Assembly: GCF_028807635.1 (NCBI RefSeq)
Contig: NZ_JARBAX010000001.1
Span: 3,240,501 to 3,304,500, forward strand
Origin: Streptomyces spiramyceticus
Lineage (GTDB): Bacteria > Actinomycetota > Actinomycetes > Streptomycetales > Streptomycetaceae
Reading direction: 5' to 3'
Length of the DNA: 64,000 nt
Of the stretch, positions 17,378-26,036 are shown piece after piece; position 1 is the stretch's first letter; every line of letters starts with the position of its first letter. The position numbers and the translations under genes were made by a program. The notes beneath the pieces are model-generated. The model had not been told where the DNA came from. It worked only from the letters and a program-made list of their open reading frames with translations, and did no database searches.

Positions 17378-18436
17378 TCAGCGGTCGAAGTCCAGCTCCA
17401 CTTCCGGTGTGGCCGGGTGGGACTGGCAGGCCAGGACATAGCCCGCGTCGGTTTCCTCCTGCTCCAGCGCGTAGTTGCGGTCCATCCGCACCTCGCCGGA
17501 GACGAGGAAGGCCCGGCACGTCCCGCACACCCCGCCCTTGCAGGCGTACGGCGCGTCCGCGCGGCTGCGCAGCACCGTTTCAAGCAGCGATTCGCCGTCC
17601 TGCACCGGCCATTTGCCCGAGCGGCCGTCGAGCGTGGCGGTGAGGGTGCTGTGGGCCGGTGCGGCGACCGCCGCGACGCTCGCCGTGCCCGTGCCCTGGT
17701 CCACGTGGAAGATCTCCTCGTGGATACGGTTTCTGGCCACTCCGAGACCGCGCAGCGCGCGCTCGGCGCCCTGGACGAGGCCGAAGGGCCCGCACAGGAA
17801 CCAGCCGTCCACGTCTGCCACCGGCAGCAGCGCGGGCAGCAGTTGCGTCAGCCGCTCCTCGTCGAGGCGTCCCGACGGAAGCCCCGCCTGCTGCTCCTCC
17901 CGGGAGAGCACGGTGACGAGCTGAAAACGGTCCGGATAACGGTCCTTGAGGTCGGCGACCTCCTCCAGGAACATCGTCGACGCCGCCGTGCGGTCGCTGC
18001 GTATCAGGCAGAACCTGGCTTCCGGCTCCCTCGCCATCAGCGTCGCCGCGATCGACAGCACCGGCGTGATGCCGCTGCCGCCGACGATCGCCGCGAAGTG
18101 CCCCGGGCGCGGTTCCAGGACGAAGCGGCCCGTCGGGGCCATGACCTCGACGGTGTCGCCGACGGCCAGTTCCTTGAGGGCGTACGTCGAGTATTCGCCG
18201 CCGTCGACCAGCCGGATGCCCACGCGCAGCTCCGGGTCCAGCGGATCTTGCGTGGCCGGTGCGCAGATCGAGTACGTACGGCGGATCTCCTCGCCGTCCA
18301 CGATGCGGCGCAGCGCGATGTGCTGGCCGGGTGTGTGGCGGAAGGCCTCGCGAAGCCCGGGCGGCACGGTGAGGGTGACTGCCACCGAGTCGTCCGTGAG
18401 CCGCTCGACCTCGCGGACCCGGAGCGGATGGAACAT
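17378..18436 (-). CDS. paaE: Phenylacetyl-CoA epoxidase reductase subunit PaaE
   Basis: 352-residue reductase that passes electrons from NADPH to the PaaABC di-iron oxygenase. It has an N-terminal FAD/NADP ferredoxin-reductase module (RRTYSICAP for FAD, GGSGITPVLSI for NADP). The C-terminal 2Fe-2S domain has ligands in CKGGVCGTC and a later Cys in VLACQSHP. It is the last gene of paaABCDE and directly abuts paaD, with its ATG immediately after the paaD stop. Length matches the family (about 350). Confidence 0.96.
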   Translation of the reverse strand: MFHPLRVREVERLTDDSVAVTLTVPPGLREAFRHTPGQHIALRRIVDGEEIRRTYSICAPATQDPLDPELRVGIRLVDGGEYSTYALKELAVGDTVEVMAPTGRFVLEPRPGHFAAIVGGSGITPVLSIAATLMAREPEARFCLIRSDRTAASTMFLEEVADLKDRYPDRFQLVTVLSREEQQAGLPSGRLDEERLTQLLPALLPVADVDGWFLCGPFGLVQGAERALRGLGVARNRIHEEIFHVDQGTGTASVAAVAAPAHSTLTATLDGRSGKWPVQDGESLLETVLRSRADAPYACKGGVCGTCRAFLVSGEVRMDRNYALEQEETDAGYVLACQSHPATPEVELDFDR

Positions 18437-18934
18437 CTACAACTCCTTGAAGTGGTCGAACGGTTCGCGGCAGGACACGCAGCGGCGCAGCGCCTTGCAC
18501 GCGGTGGAGGAGAACCGGCTGAGCAGCTCCGTGTCCGTCGAGCCGCAGTGCGGGCAGCGCACCGACAGCGTGAGGGGCACAGGGCCGCCGTCGGCGGGCT
18601 GCGGGCGCGGGGGAGCTATACCGAACTCCGCCAGCTTGCGTCGGCCTTCGGCGCTGATGTCGTCCGTCGACCAGGCGGGGGACAGGACCGTGCGTACCGA
18701 GACCTCCGGTATGCCGTGGTCGTGCAGCACGCGCTCGATGTCCGAGGACATCGCCTCGATCGCCGGGCAGCCGGTGTACGTCGGGGTCAGCTCGACCTCG
18801 ACGCTGCCCGGGCCGAAGACATGGACGGCGCGCAGCACGCCCAGCTCCTCCAGGGTGAGCACCGGCAGCTCCGGGTCCGGGACCGAACCCGCGAGTCGGC
18901 GCAGCTCGGCTTCCAGGACCGTCTCGGTCACCAT
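18437..18934 (-). CDS. paaD: Phenylacetyl-CoA epoxidase maturation protein PaaD
   Basis: 165-residue MIP18/DUF59-type protein needed for assembly or repair of the PaaABCE epoxidase iron centre. The DUF59 core is PDPELPVLTLEELGVLR and YTGCPAIEAMSSDI. The C-terminal zinc-ribbon-like segment has CPHCGS and CVSCRE. ATG 18934 overlaps the paaC stop by seven bases. The open frame continues upstream but lies inside paaC. Confidence 0.95.
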   Translation of the reverse strand: MVTETVLEAELRRLAGSVPDPELPVLTLEELGVLRAVHVFGPGSVEVELTPTYTGCPAIEAMSSDIERVLHDHGIPEVSVRTVLSPAWSTDDISAEGRRKLAEFGIAPPRPQPADGGPVPLTLSVRCPHCGSTDTELLSRFSSTACKALRRCVSCREPFDHFKEL

Positions 18935-19671
18935 GTCGCCCCCGGGTGGCTGCGGTGCAGATGCTGCATCTCGGCGAGCATCCGCCCGAACGGCTCGGTG
19001 TGCAGCCCCTGGCGCCCCGCGCCCGCGGCCCAGGCGCCGCGCTGCGGACCATCCGGCACCGTCAGCGTCGCCCGTTCCAGCACGGAAGTGATGGACTCGT
19101 GCCAGGCGGCAGCCATGGCCTGCCAGTCGACGTCCACGCCCTCGACCGGCTGGAACATCTCGCCGGTGAAGCGCCACAGCGCGTCGCAGCCGCGCTGCAT
19201 CCGCTCATGGCTCTCGTCCGTGCCGTCGCCGAGGCGCACGGTCCAGTGCTCGGCATGGTCCTGGTGGTACGCGACCTCCTTGACCGCCTTCGCCGCGAGC
19301 GGCGCGAACGGGCCGTCGCCGGCTGCCAACTGCCCGTACAGCAGCATCTGGTAAGTGGAGAAGTAGAGCTGGCGGGCGATGGTGTGTGCGAAGTCGCCGT
19401 TCGGCTGCTCGACGAGCTGGAGGTTACGGAAGGCCCGCTCCTCGCGGAGGTAGGCCAGCTCGTCCTCGTCACCGACGAGGGAGAGCAGGACCCGCGCCTG
19501 ACCCAGCAGGTCCAGTGCGATATTGGCGAGCGCCACTTCCTCTTCCAGCACGGGCGCGTGGCCGGCCCACTCCCCCAGCCGGTGCGACAGCACCAGCGCG
19601 TCGTCGCCCAGGGCGAGAGCCGCGGGTGCGGATACGGGTGCCGGTGCGGCGCTCACGGGTACTTGGTTCAC
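18928..19671 (-). CDS. paaC: Phenylacetyl-CoA epoxidase structural subunit PaaC
   Basis: 247-residue ferritin-like, non-catalytic subunit that pairs with PaaA in the 1,2-phenylacetyl-CoA epoxidase. Family blocks include LANIALDLLGQARVLL, YFSTYQMLLYGQL and YHQDHAEHWTVRLGDGTDES. The N-terminus has an Ala/Pro/Val-rich leader (SAAPAPVSAPAA) of about 17 residues, a little longer than usual. The ATG overlaps the paaB stop (ATGA). Confidence 0.95.
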   Translation of the reverse strand: MNQVPVSAAPAPVSAPAALALGDDALVLSHRLGEWAGHAPVLEEEVALANIALDLLGQARVLLSLVGDEDELAYLREERAFRNLQLVEQPNGDFAHTIARQLYFSTYQMLLYGQLAAGDGPFAPLAAKAVKEVAYHQDHAEHWTVRLGDGTDESHERMQRGCDALWRFTGEMFQPVEGVDVDWQAMAAAWHESITSVLERATLTVPDGPQRGAWAAGAGRQGLHTEPFGRMLAEMQHLHRSHPGATW

Positions 19672-19955
19672 AGATGCCGCACTCCCTCAGGGATCTCGTA
19701 GAACGTCGGGTGCCGGTAGGGCTTGTCGGCGGCCGGCTCGAAGAACGGGTCCTTCTCGTCGGGAGACGATGCGGTGATCGCCGATGAGGGCACGACCCAC
19801 AGCGAGACGCCTTCTGACCTGCGGGTGTACAGGTCGCGGGCATTGCGCAGGGCCATCTCCGCGTCCGGGGCGTGCAGGCTTCCCGCGTGCGTGTGGGACA
19901 GTCCGCGGCGCGAGCGCACGAACACTTCCCACAACGGCCAGTCGGTGTTCGTCAT
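19668..19955 (-). CDS. paaB: Phenylacetyl-CoA epoxidase small subunit PaaB
   Basis: A 95-residue subunit ([20 protein letters not shown]), the typical length for PaaB, which bridges PaaA-PaaC dimers. ATG 19955 overlaps the paaA stop as ATGA. A longer open frame running upstream is a shadow of paaA. Confidence 0.95.
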   Translation of the reverse strand: MTNTDWPLWEVFVRSRRGLSHTHAGSLHAPDAEMALRNARDLYTRRSEGVSLWVVPSSAITASSPDEKDPFFEPAADKPYRHPTFYEIPEGVRHL

Positions 19956-20965
19956 GCTGCTGCCTTCCCATGCTTCGCGGCGTATGCCGTCGCCGCCTCC
20001 CGGACCCAGGCGCCCTCTTCGTGCGCCCGGCGCCGCTGCGTGATCCGCTGCTCGTTGCACGGACCGTTGCCCTTCAGGACGTCCCAGAACTCGTCCCAGT
20101 CGATCGCGCCGAAGTCGTGCTGGCCGCGCTCCTCGTTCCACCGGATGTCCGGGTCGGGGAGGGTGAGGCCGAGCGCCTCGGCCTGCGGGACGGCTATGTC
20201 GACGAAGCGCTGACGCAGCTCGTCGTTCGAATGGCGCTTGATCTTCCAGGCCATGGACTGCGCCGAGTGCGCCGACTCGTCGTCCGGCGGGCCGAACATC
20301 ATCAGCGACGGCCACCACCAGCGGTCCACCGCGTCCTGCGCCATTGCGTGCTGCTCCGGCGTCCCCTTGCTGAGGTGGAGCAGCAGCTCGTACCCCTGGC
20401 GCTGGTGGAAGGACTCCTCCTTGCAGATACGGACCATGGCGCGGGCGTACGGGCCGTAGGAGCAGCGGCACAGCGGCACCTGATTGGTGATCGCGGCGCC
20501 GTCCACGAGCCAGCCGATCGCGCCGACGTCGGCCCAGGTCAGCGTGGGGTAGTTGAAGATCGACGAGTACTTCTGGCGGCCGGAGTGGAGCTTGTCGAGC
20601 AGCTCCTCGCGGCCGGTGCCCAGGGTCTCGGCTGCGCTGTAGAGGTACAGGCCGTGTCCCGCCTCGTCCTGCACCTTGGCCATCAGGATCGCCTTGCGCC
20701 GCAGCGAGGGCGCGCGGGTGATCCAGTTGGCCTCCGGCTGCATGCCGATGATTTCGGAGTGGGCATGCTGGGCCATCTGGCGGACCAGCGAGGCTCGGTA
20801 GGAGTCCGGCATCCAGTCGCGCGGCTCGATGCGCTCGTCCGCCGCCACGGAGGCGTTGAATGCCGCCTCGTACGCGGCTGCCTGGTCTGCCTGCTCTGCC
20901 TGCCCCGTCCGTCCGGCCTGATCTTCAGCCGTCGTCCGGTGCGCAGCTGCGGCTGCTGTCGCCAT
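19952..20965 (-). CDS. paaA: Phenylacetyl-CoA epoxidase catalytic subunit PaaA
   Basis: 337-residue di-iron oxygenase that forms the ring 1,2-epoxide of phenylacetyl-CoA. Iron-ligand helices are visible in [21 protein letters not shown] and [18 protein letters not shown]. An Ala/Gln-rich N-terminal stretch of about 30 residues precedes the conserved region. It is the first gene of paaABCDE, each member overlapping or abutting the next, so the set is co-translated. A PaaR-type operator lies 63 bases upstream. Confidence 0.97.
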   Translation of the reverse strand: MATAAAAAHRTTAEDQAGRTGQAEQADQAAAYEAAFNASVAADERIEPRDWMPDSYRASLVRQMAQHAHSEIIGMQPEANWITRAPSLRRKAILMAKVQDEAGHGLYLYSAAETLGTGREELLDKLHSGRQKYSSIFNYPTLTWADVGAIGWLVDGAAITNQVPLCRCSYGPYARAMVRICKEESFHQRQGYELLLHLSKGTPEQHAMAQDAVDRWWWPSLMMFGPPDDESAHSAQSMAWKIKRHSNDELRQRFVDIAVPQAEALGLTLPDPDIRWNEERGQHDFGAIDWDEFWDVLKGNGPCNEQRITQRRRAHEEGAWVREAATAYAAKHGKAAA

Positions 20966-21027
20966 CCGAGCCCCCTGCCGTTCCTTTGCCGTCCTTGCCT
21001 GCTGGCAACCGACACCACCACCGACCG

Positions 21028-21041
21028 ACCGATCGTTCGGT
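21028..21041. promoter_or_regulatory. Predicted PaaR operator before paaA
   Basis: ACCGATCGTTCGGT is a perfect match to ACCG-NN-CG-NN-CGGT, the core I remember for actinobacterial PaaR. It lies between paaA and the divergent DUF5819 gene. A second exact half-site (ACCG) precedes it by four bases. Confidence 0.75.
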
Positions 21042-21086
21042 TCGATGACTTCAATGGTGAGTCGACGGCCCGTAGGGTGTCAACCC

Positions 21087-21095
21087 TGTGGATAA
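21087..21095 (+). other. DnaA-box-like 9-mer
   Basis: TGTGGATAA is the complement of TTATCCACA, the strict E. coli DnaA box. It is 46 bases from the PaaR-type operator and 31 bases before the DUF5819 start codon. Confidence 0.4.
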
Positions 21096-21125
21096 CTGCT
21101 GTGGACCGACGCTGATCGGGGCGGG

Positions 21126-21995
21126 ATGGATTCGTACGACGACAGGGGCATGACCACCGGGCAGGATCCGGGCCCCGCCGTGGGTGTCACAGGCGTCACA
21201 GAGACCCCGGAGATCATGGAGAGTCCGGAGTGCCAGAAGAGTGCGGAGAGCCCATCTGCCTCTGAGGCCGCTGACGCCTCAGACGCCTCAGACGCCTCAG
21301 ACGCGCCGGATGCCTCGCGCCGCGCTGGTGCGCAGCGCGGGATCGCCGCGCTTTCTCTCCCGTACCAGGTCGTGGCCGCTGTCGCGCTCGCCGTCGTCGG
21401 CGTCCTCGCCTGCGTGCACCTCGGGATGGTCTTCCTGCACGTCGCGCCCTCCAACACCCTGAGCAAGCAGCACGGCGAGGCGATCGACGAGTGGGTCTAC
21501 CCCGAGTTCGAGCAGAACTGGAAGCTCTTCGCACCCAATCCGCTGCAGCAGAACATCGCCGTACAGGCGCGGGCCCAGGTCCGTACGGCGGAGGGGCAGT
21601 GGGAAACCACCGGCTGGATCGACCTCTCTGCCCAGGACGGTGATGCGATCCGCGGCAATCTGCTGCCCAGCCACACCGACCAGAACGAACTGCGCCGCGG
21701 CTGGGACTTCTACACCGCCTCGCACGACAGCACGAACAAGCCGAACGGCCTGCGCGGCGCGCTCTCCGAGCGCTACATCCGCCGCATCGTGCTGCTGCGC
21801 TTCGCAGGTCAGGACATGGGTGGCCAAGTCGAGCGGATACAGGTCCGGTCGGAGACGACGTGGGTGAAGGCCCCGTCGTGGAGCGACGAGAAGACCAACA
21901 ACCGGCCCGCCCACCGGGTCCTCCCGTGGTGGTCGGTCACCGCGGCCGATCTGGCCGACGGTGCCCGTGCAGAGGGTTCGGAGGCGGTTCGGTGA
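21126..21995 (+). CDS. DUF5819 family membrane protein
   Basis: 289 residues. A disordered acidic N-terminus of about 75 residues includes a DAS repeat. One membrane helix follows (VVAAVALAVVGVLACVHLGM), then a roughly 190-residue domain presumably outside the membrane. The motif WKLFAPNPLQ is characteristic of this family, which commonly sits next to an HTTM gene. Function is unknown; the tight coupling to the HTTM protein suggests that the two act together. ATG 21150 is an alternative start. The shared upstream region contains a PaaR-type operator, though that may serve only paaA. Confidence 0.82.
   Translation: MDSYDDRGMTTGQDPGPAVGVTGVTETPEIMESPECQKSAESPSASEAADASDASDASDAPDASRRAGAQRGIAALSLPYQVVAAVALAVVGVLACVHLGMVFLHVAPSNTLSKQHGEAIDEWVYPEFEQNWKLFAPNPLQQNIAVQARAQVRTAEGQWETTGWIDLSAQDGDAIRGNLLPSHTDQNELRRGWDFYTASHDSTNKPNGLRGALSERYIRRIVLLRFAGQDMGGQVERIQVRSETTWVKAPSWSDEKTNNRPAHRVLPWWSVTAADLADGARAEGSEAVR
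21273..21317 (+). repeat. Nine-base tandem repeat in DUF5819 gene
   Basis: GACGCCTCA occurs three times exactly and twice in degenerate form, encoding DAS-DAS-DAS-DAP-DAS in the disordered N-terminus. Confidence 0.85.
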
Positions 21996-23224
21996 GCGTC
22001 GTCGACAGCACTCTCGCGCGCGCCGTCCAGCGCGTCACTTCCACCGCCCTCGGCCCGTATCAGAGCGCCGTCGTCCGGATCGGGTTCTCCCTGACTTGGC
22101 TGCTCTTCCTGCTCCGCGAATTCCCGCACCGCCGTGAGCTGTACGGTCCCGACGGGCCCTGGAGCTGGGACATGGCCCAGCAACTCATAGCGAACAACCA
22201 CGCCTTCACCGTGCTCATGTGGTCGGACAGCGGCGTCTGGTTCGAGATCGTGTACGGGCTCGCGGTCGTGTCCGCCGTGCTGCTGATGATCGGCTGGCGG
22301 ACCCGCACGATGTCCGTTCTGTTCATGATCGGTGTGCTGTCGCTGCAGAACCGCAGCATCTTCATAGGGGACGGCGGCGACAACGTCATCCACCTGATGG
22401 CGATCTATCTGGTGCTGACGCGCTGCGGGCAGGTGTGGTCGCTGGATGCGCGGCGCGGGGGTGGGGACTGGGACGCGGGCGGTCGGGATGTTACGGACGG
22501 TGCCGACCGGGTCGGGGTCCTTCTGTGGTCCGTCCTCGGCGCCTTCCTCGCCGCCGTTTCGTTCATGGGCGTTCTGAGCTGGGGCTGGCTGCTGATCCTC
22601 TGGGGACTGTTGGCGGCGCAGGCCCTGTGGTGGGCCGCGGGCCGTTACGCGCCCGGTGAGCCGCGCATCCTGCTGGATGTCTTCGCCAACCTCGCGCACA
22701 ACGCGGGCCTCTTCGTGATCATGGCGGAGGTCTGCTTCGTCTACGCGACCGCCGGCTGGTACAAGATCCAGGGCTCGCGCTGGCAGGACGGCACCGCGCT
22801 CTACTACCCGCTTCACCTCGACTACTTCTCGCCCTGGCCGGTGCTGTCCGGGCTGCTCGCCTCCAGCGGCGTGATCGTGATGCTGCTGACGTACGGGACG
22901 GTGGCCGTGCAGGTCGCCTTCCCCTTCACGCTGTTCAACCGGCGGGTCAAGAACGCCCTGCTCGCGGTCATGATCGCCGAGCATGCGGCCATTGCCGTGC
23001 TGCTCGGACTGCCCTTTTTCTCGCTCGCGATGATCGCCGCCGACGCGGTCTTCCTGCCGACGGGCTTCCTGCGGTGGATCGGCCGCTGGGTGGCTCGGGG
23101 GCGCGAGCGGCTGGGGATCGGGCGAGGGACGGGGATGCTGGGGCTTGGCGCCGCGGGCAAGGCGCGTGCCGAGTCCGAGCGGAGTTCTGTGGGCGCGGAG
23201 ACGGACCGTACGCTCGTTGGGTGA
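21992..23224 (+). CDS. HTTM-domain membrane protein (gamma-carboxylase-like)
   Basis: A 410-residue polytopic protein. GTG 21992 overlaps the DUF5819 stop (GTGA). HTTM is a membrane domain shared with vitamin K-dependent gamma-glutamyl carboxylase. Blocks such as RIGFSLTWLLFLLREFPHRR, NRSIFIGDGGDN and GWYKIQGSRWQDGTALYYP fit the family. Bacterial HTTM proteins mostly have no proven reaction. The C-terminal 50 residues are charged and Arg/Gly-rich. It is sandwiched between DUF5819 and an RNA methyltransferase with four-base overlaps at both ends. Confidence 0.85.
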   Translation: MSVVDSTLARAVQRVTSTALGPYQSAVVRIGFSLTWLLFLLREFPHRRELYGPDGPWSWDMAQQLIANNHAFTVLMWSDSGVWFEIVYGLAVVSAVLLMIGWRTRTMSVLFMIGVLSLQNRSIFIGDGGDNVIHLMAIYLVLTRCGQVWSLDARRGGGDWDAGGRDVTDGADRVGVLLWSVLGAFLAAVSFMGVLSWGWLLILWGLLAAQALWWAAGRYAPGEPRILLDVFANLAHNAGLFVIMAEVCFVYATAGWYKIQGSRWQDGTALYYPLHLDYFSPWPVLSGLLASSGVIVMLLTYGTVAVQVAFPFTLFNRRVKNALLAVMIAEHAAIAVLLGLPFFSLAMIAADAVFLPTGFLRWIGRWVARGRERLGIGRGTGMLGLGAAGKARAESERSSVGAETDRTLVG

Positions 23225-23916
23225 GCAGCGAGATTTCTGACCCTGACTTTGATATTTCCGGCCCCGAGGTTCCCCTTCAGTACGACGAGGGGTTCGCGGC
23301 GCCCGAGATCGGCGTGGGCCCGCATCCTCGGCCGTGGCCGGAGGGGGAGCGGTACGACCCGGAGCTGCTCGCGAACGGCGACCGGCGCAATGTCGTCGAT
23401 CCGTACCGCTACTGGCGGCGCGAGGCGATCGTTGCCGACCTGGACATGCGGCGCCACGACTTCCACGTTGCCGTGGAGAACTGGGGCCACGACTTCAATA
23501 TCGGGTCCGTCGTGCGTACTGCGAACGCTTTCATGGCCAAGGAGATCCACATCGTGGGGCGGCGGCGCTGGAACCGGCGCGGTGCGATGGTCACCGACCG
23601 GTACCAGCATGTGCGCCATCACCCGGACACGGCGGAACTGACGGCTTGGGCCGCGGCGGAGGGGCTGCCGATCATCGGGATCGACAACCTGCCGGGTGCC
23701 GTGCCGCTGGAGCGGACCGAGCTGCCGCGGCGGTGCGTGCTGCTCTTCGGGCAGGAGGGGCCGGGGCTTACGGAGGAGGCGCGCAAGCACGCGGCGATGG
23801 TGTGCTCGATCGCGCAGTTCGGCTCTACGCGGTCGATCAACGCGGGGGCTGCGGCGGCGATCGCCATGCATGCGTGGGTGCAGCGGTACGCGGCGATTGC
23901 GGAGCCGGGTGTGTGA
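23221..23916 (+). CDS. TrmH-family (SpoU) RNA methyltransferase
   Basis: 231 residues from GTG 23221, which overlaps the HTTM stop. The three SPOUT knot motifs are visible: NIGSVVRTANAF, VLLFGQEGPGL and STRSINAGAAAAIAMH. The enzyme would use S-adenosylmethionine to 2'-O-methylate tRNA or rRNA in the cytoplasm; the target is not evident. The N-terminal 50 residues are acidic and variable. Coupling to a membrane-protein pair has no obvious functional reason. Confidence 0.92.
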   Translation: MSSEISDPDFDISGPEVPLQYDEGFAAPEIGVGPHPRPWPEGERYDPELLANGDRRNVVDPYRYWRREAIVADLDMRRHDFHVAVENWGHDFNIGSVVRTANAFMAKEIHIVGRRRWNRRGAMVTDRYQHVRHHPDTAELTAWAAAEGLPIIGIDNLPGAVPLERTELPRRCVLLFGQEGPGLTEEARKHAAMVCSIAQFGSTRSINAGAAAAIAMHAWVQRYAAIAEPGV

Positions 23917-24220
23917 GGAGCGGCTGCCTGTAGGTGGGGGTGGGGCGCGGCTGTCGGCGCGTGCGGTGGGCCGGGATGGCGTGCGGGCGGGGCGCCTATG
24001 GCGGGCCTGTTCCCCTACCCACCCCTTCCCCGAACTGGGGGCTCCGCCCTCAGGCCCCACGAGGGGGAACGTGGGGGCTGACGCCCCCACACCTCCGGAT
24101 GGGCCCGCTTCGTGGCGCAAGGCGACACGCCCGCCGTCCGGGTGTGTGGCCGGGCCGGCGTCGTGCCGGGCCTGCGGGCCAGCCCCCGTACGCCGGCCCA
24201 TGTTGGCGTCGGCGTGTCCG
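23917..24220. other. 304-bp GC-rich spacer between convergent genes
   Basis: No gene with Streptomyces-like codon pattern is evident. It holds G/C-run blocks of the kind scattered through Streptomyces intergenic DNA (for example CTGGGGGCTCCGCCC-like text near 24040) and one clear hairpin at 24071-24090. Confidence 0.5.
24071..24090. terminator. Hairpin between trmH-like gene and paaN
   Basis: GTGGGGGC-TGAC-GCCCCCAC, a perfect 8-bp stem with a four-base loop in a convergent spacer. Confidence 0.6.
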
Positions 24221-25912
24221 TTACGCCTGCCTGCGTACCTCCACCACCCGGAAGCGGTTTGCTACGAATGCTCCGTCGCACAGGGCCGCGTTCGCTGCCG
24301 GGTTGCCGCCTGTTCCGTGGAAGTCGGAGAACGCGGCCGTCTGGTTGACGTACACCCCGCCCGTCAGGTTCAGCGACAGCTGTGCTGACTCCTCCAGGCA
24401 GACCTCCTCGATGGCGGCCTCAGTGACCTGCGACGTCGTGTACGCGCCCACCGTCATCGCGCCCTTCTCGCGGACCGTGCGGCGCAGCAGGTCCAGGCCG
24501 CCCTCCGTCGAGTCGACGGCGACCGCGAACGAGACCGGGCCGAAGCACTCGGACATGTATGCCGCATCCGCGTCCGGCTTGGTGCCGTCGAGCTTGACCA
24601 TGACGGGCGTACGGACCACCGCTTCCGGGAAGTCCGGGTTCGTGACCTCCCTTGACGGGAGAGCCACTTCGCCGAGTCCCGCAGCAGCCTCCAGGCGGGC
24701 CTTTACGTCGGGGTTCACGAGTGCGCCCAGCAGTGCGTTCGCGCGGGCGTCGTCGCCCAGCAGGCCGGCGATCGAGGCCGCGAGGTCGGCGACCACCTCG
24801 TCGTAGGACTTCGCGCCCGCGTCCGTCATGATCCCGTCCCGCGGGATCAGGAGGTTCTGCGGTGTGGTGCACATCTGGCCGCTGTAGAGGGACAGGGAGA
24901 ACGCCAGGTTGGACAGCATCCCCTTGTAGTTGTCCGTCGAGTCGATGACGACCGTGTTGACGCCGGCCTTCTCCGTGTAGACCTGCGCCTGGCGGGCGTT
25001 GGCCTCCAGCCAGTCGCCGAACGCCGTCGACCCCGTGTAGTCGATGATTTTGATCTCGGGGCGGACCGCGAGGGACTTGGCAATGCCCTCTCCGGGCCGC
25101 TCGGCGGCCAGTGCGACCAGGTTCCGGTCGAAGCCCGTCTCCGCCAGCACCTCGCGAGCGACCTGGACCGTCAGGGCCAGGGGGAGGACCGCGCGGGGGT
25201 GAGGCTTGACCAGGACGGGGTTGCCGGTGGCCAGCGAGGCGAAGAGGCCCGGGTAGCCGTTCCACGTCGGGAACGTGTTGCACCCGATCAGCAGCGAGAT
25301 GCCGCGCGGGACAGCGGTGAAGGATTTCTTGAGGTCGAGCGGATCGCGCTTGCCCTGCGGCTTGGACCAGTCCGCGAACCCGGGAGTACGGGCCTGCTCG
25401 GCGTACGCGTACGCCACGGCCTCCAGGCCGCGGTCCTGGGCGTGCGGGCCGCCGGCCTGGAACGCCATCATGAATGCCTGGCCGCTGGTGTGCATGACCG
25501 CGTGCGCGAATTCGTGCGTACGGGCACTGATCCGGGAAAGGATCTCCAGGCAGACCAGGGCGCGGGTGTCGGCCCCTGCCTCTCGCCACGCGGTCATGCC
25601 CGCGCGCATGGCGGGCAGCAGGACGTCGATGTCGGCGTGCGGGTATTCGATCCCCAACTCCGGTCCGTACGGCGACACTTCGCCGCCCGTCCAGCCGTCC
25701 GTGCCGGGCTGGTCGAGCTCGAAGCGGCTGCCGTGCAGGGACTGGAAGGCCGCGAGCCCTTCGGCGGCGCTCAGGCTGCCGTTCTCGCCGTATGCCTTGG
25801 GGTGCTCGGGGTGCGGGGACCAGTACTCGCGCGTACGGATCACGTCCAGCGCCTTGTCGAGCGTCGTCCGGTGCTTCTCGGACAACTGGGGTGTGGTGAG
25901 TTCGGCGGCCAT
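24221..25912 (-). CDS. paaN: Aldehyde dehydrogenase PaaN-type, phenylacetate pathway
   Basis: 563-residue aldehyde dehydrogenase of the PaaN family, without the C-terminal MaoC hydratase found in the fused ring-opening enzyme PaaZ. The catalytic Cys is Cys348 in SGQMCTTPQN. IIDYTGSTAFGDWLEANA and ALLVKP-like NAD-site blocks (TGNPVLVKPHP) are present. ATG 25912 follows GAGGAG. It oxidises the semialdehyde made on oxepin-CoA ring opening, if a hydrolase is supplied elsewhere. It is divergent from paaH, with a PaaR-type operator between them. Confidence 0.92.
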   Translation of the reverse strand: MAAELTTPQLSEKHRTTLDKALDVIRTREYWSPHPEHPKAYGENGSLSAAEGLAAFQSLHGSRFELDQPGTDGWTGGEVSPYGPELGIEYPHADIDVLLPAMRAGMTAWREAGADTRALVCLEILSRISARTHEFAHAVMHTSGQAFMMAFQAGGPHAQDRGLEAVAYAYAEQARTPGFADWSKPQGKRDPLDLKKSFTAVPRGISLLIGCNTFPTWNGYPGLFASLATGNPVLVKPHPRAVLPLALTVQVAREVLAETGFDRNLVALAAERPGEGIAKSLAVRPEIKIIDYTGSTAFGDWLEANARQAQVYTEKAGVNTVVIDSTDNYKGMLSNLAFSLSLYSGQMCTTPQNLLIPRDGIMTDAGAKSYDEVVADLAASIAGLLGDDARANALLGALVNPDVKARLEAAAGLGEVALPSREVTNPDFPEAVVRTPVMVKLDGTKPDADAAYMSECFGPVSFAVAVDSTEGGLDLLRRTVREKGAMTVGAYTTSQVTEAAIEEVCLEESAQLSLNLTGGVYVNQTAAFSDFHGTGGNPAANAALCDGAFVANRFRVVEVRRQA

Positions 25913-25967
25913 GGCGGACCAACTCCTCGTCGAGCCGGGCAGGGGCAGGCGGACACGAGCTACAGTA

Positions 25968-25981
25968 ACCGAACGATCGGT
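25968..25981. promoter_or_regulatory. Predicted PaaR operator between paaN and paaH
   Basis: ACCGAACGATCGGT, a full match to ACCG-NN-CG-NN-CGGT, is centred in the 124-bp divergent promoter region. It could control both directions. Confidence 0.75.
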
Positions 25982-26006
25982 CGGGACAAGAGGGCCCGGT
26001 AAAACC

Positions 26007-26015
26007 TGTGGATAA
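26007..26015 (+). other. DnaA-box-like 9-mer
   Basis: TGTGGATAA, in the longer block CCTGTGGATAACT that it shares with the 21,087 site. It lies 26 bases after the operator and 21 bases before the paaH start. Confidence 0.4.
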
Positions 26016-26036
26016 CTCGTACGGGAGGATCGGGTC

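Noticed and set aside
24000..24120. Possible mobile element in the GC-rich spacer
   Set aside because: No transposase, terminal repeat or target duplication is visible; the text looks like common Streptomyces intergenic filler.
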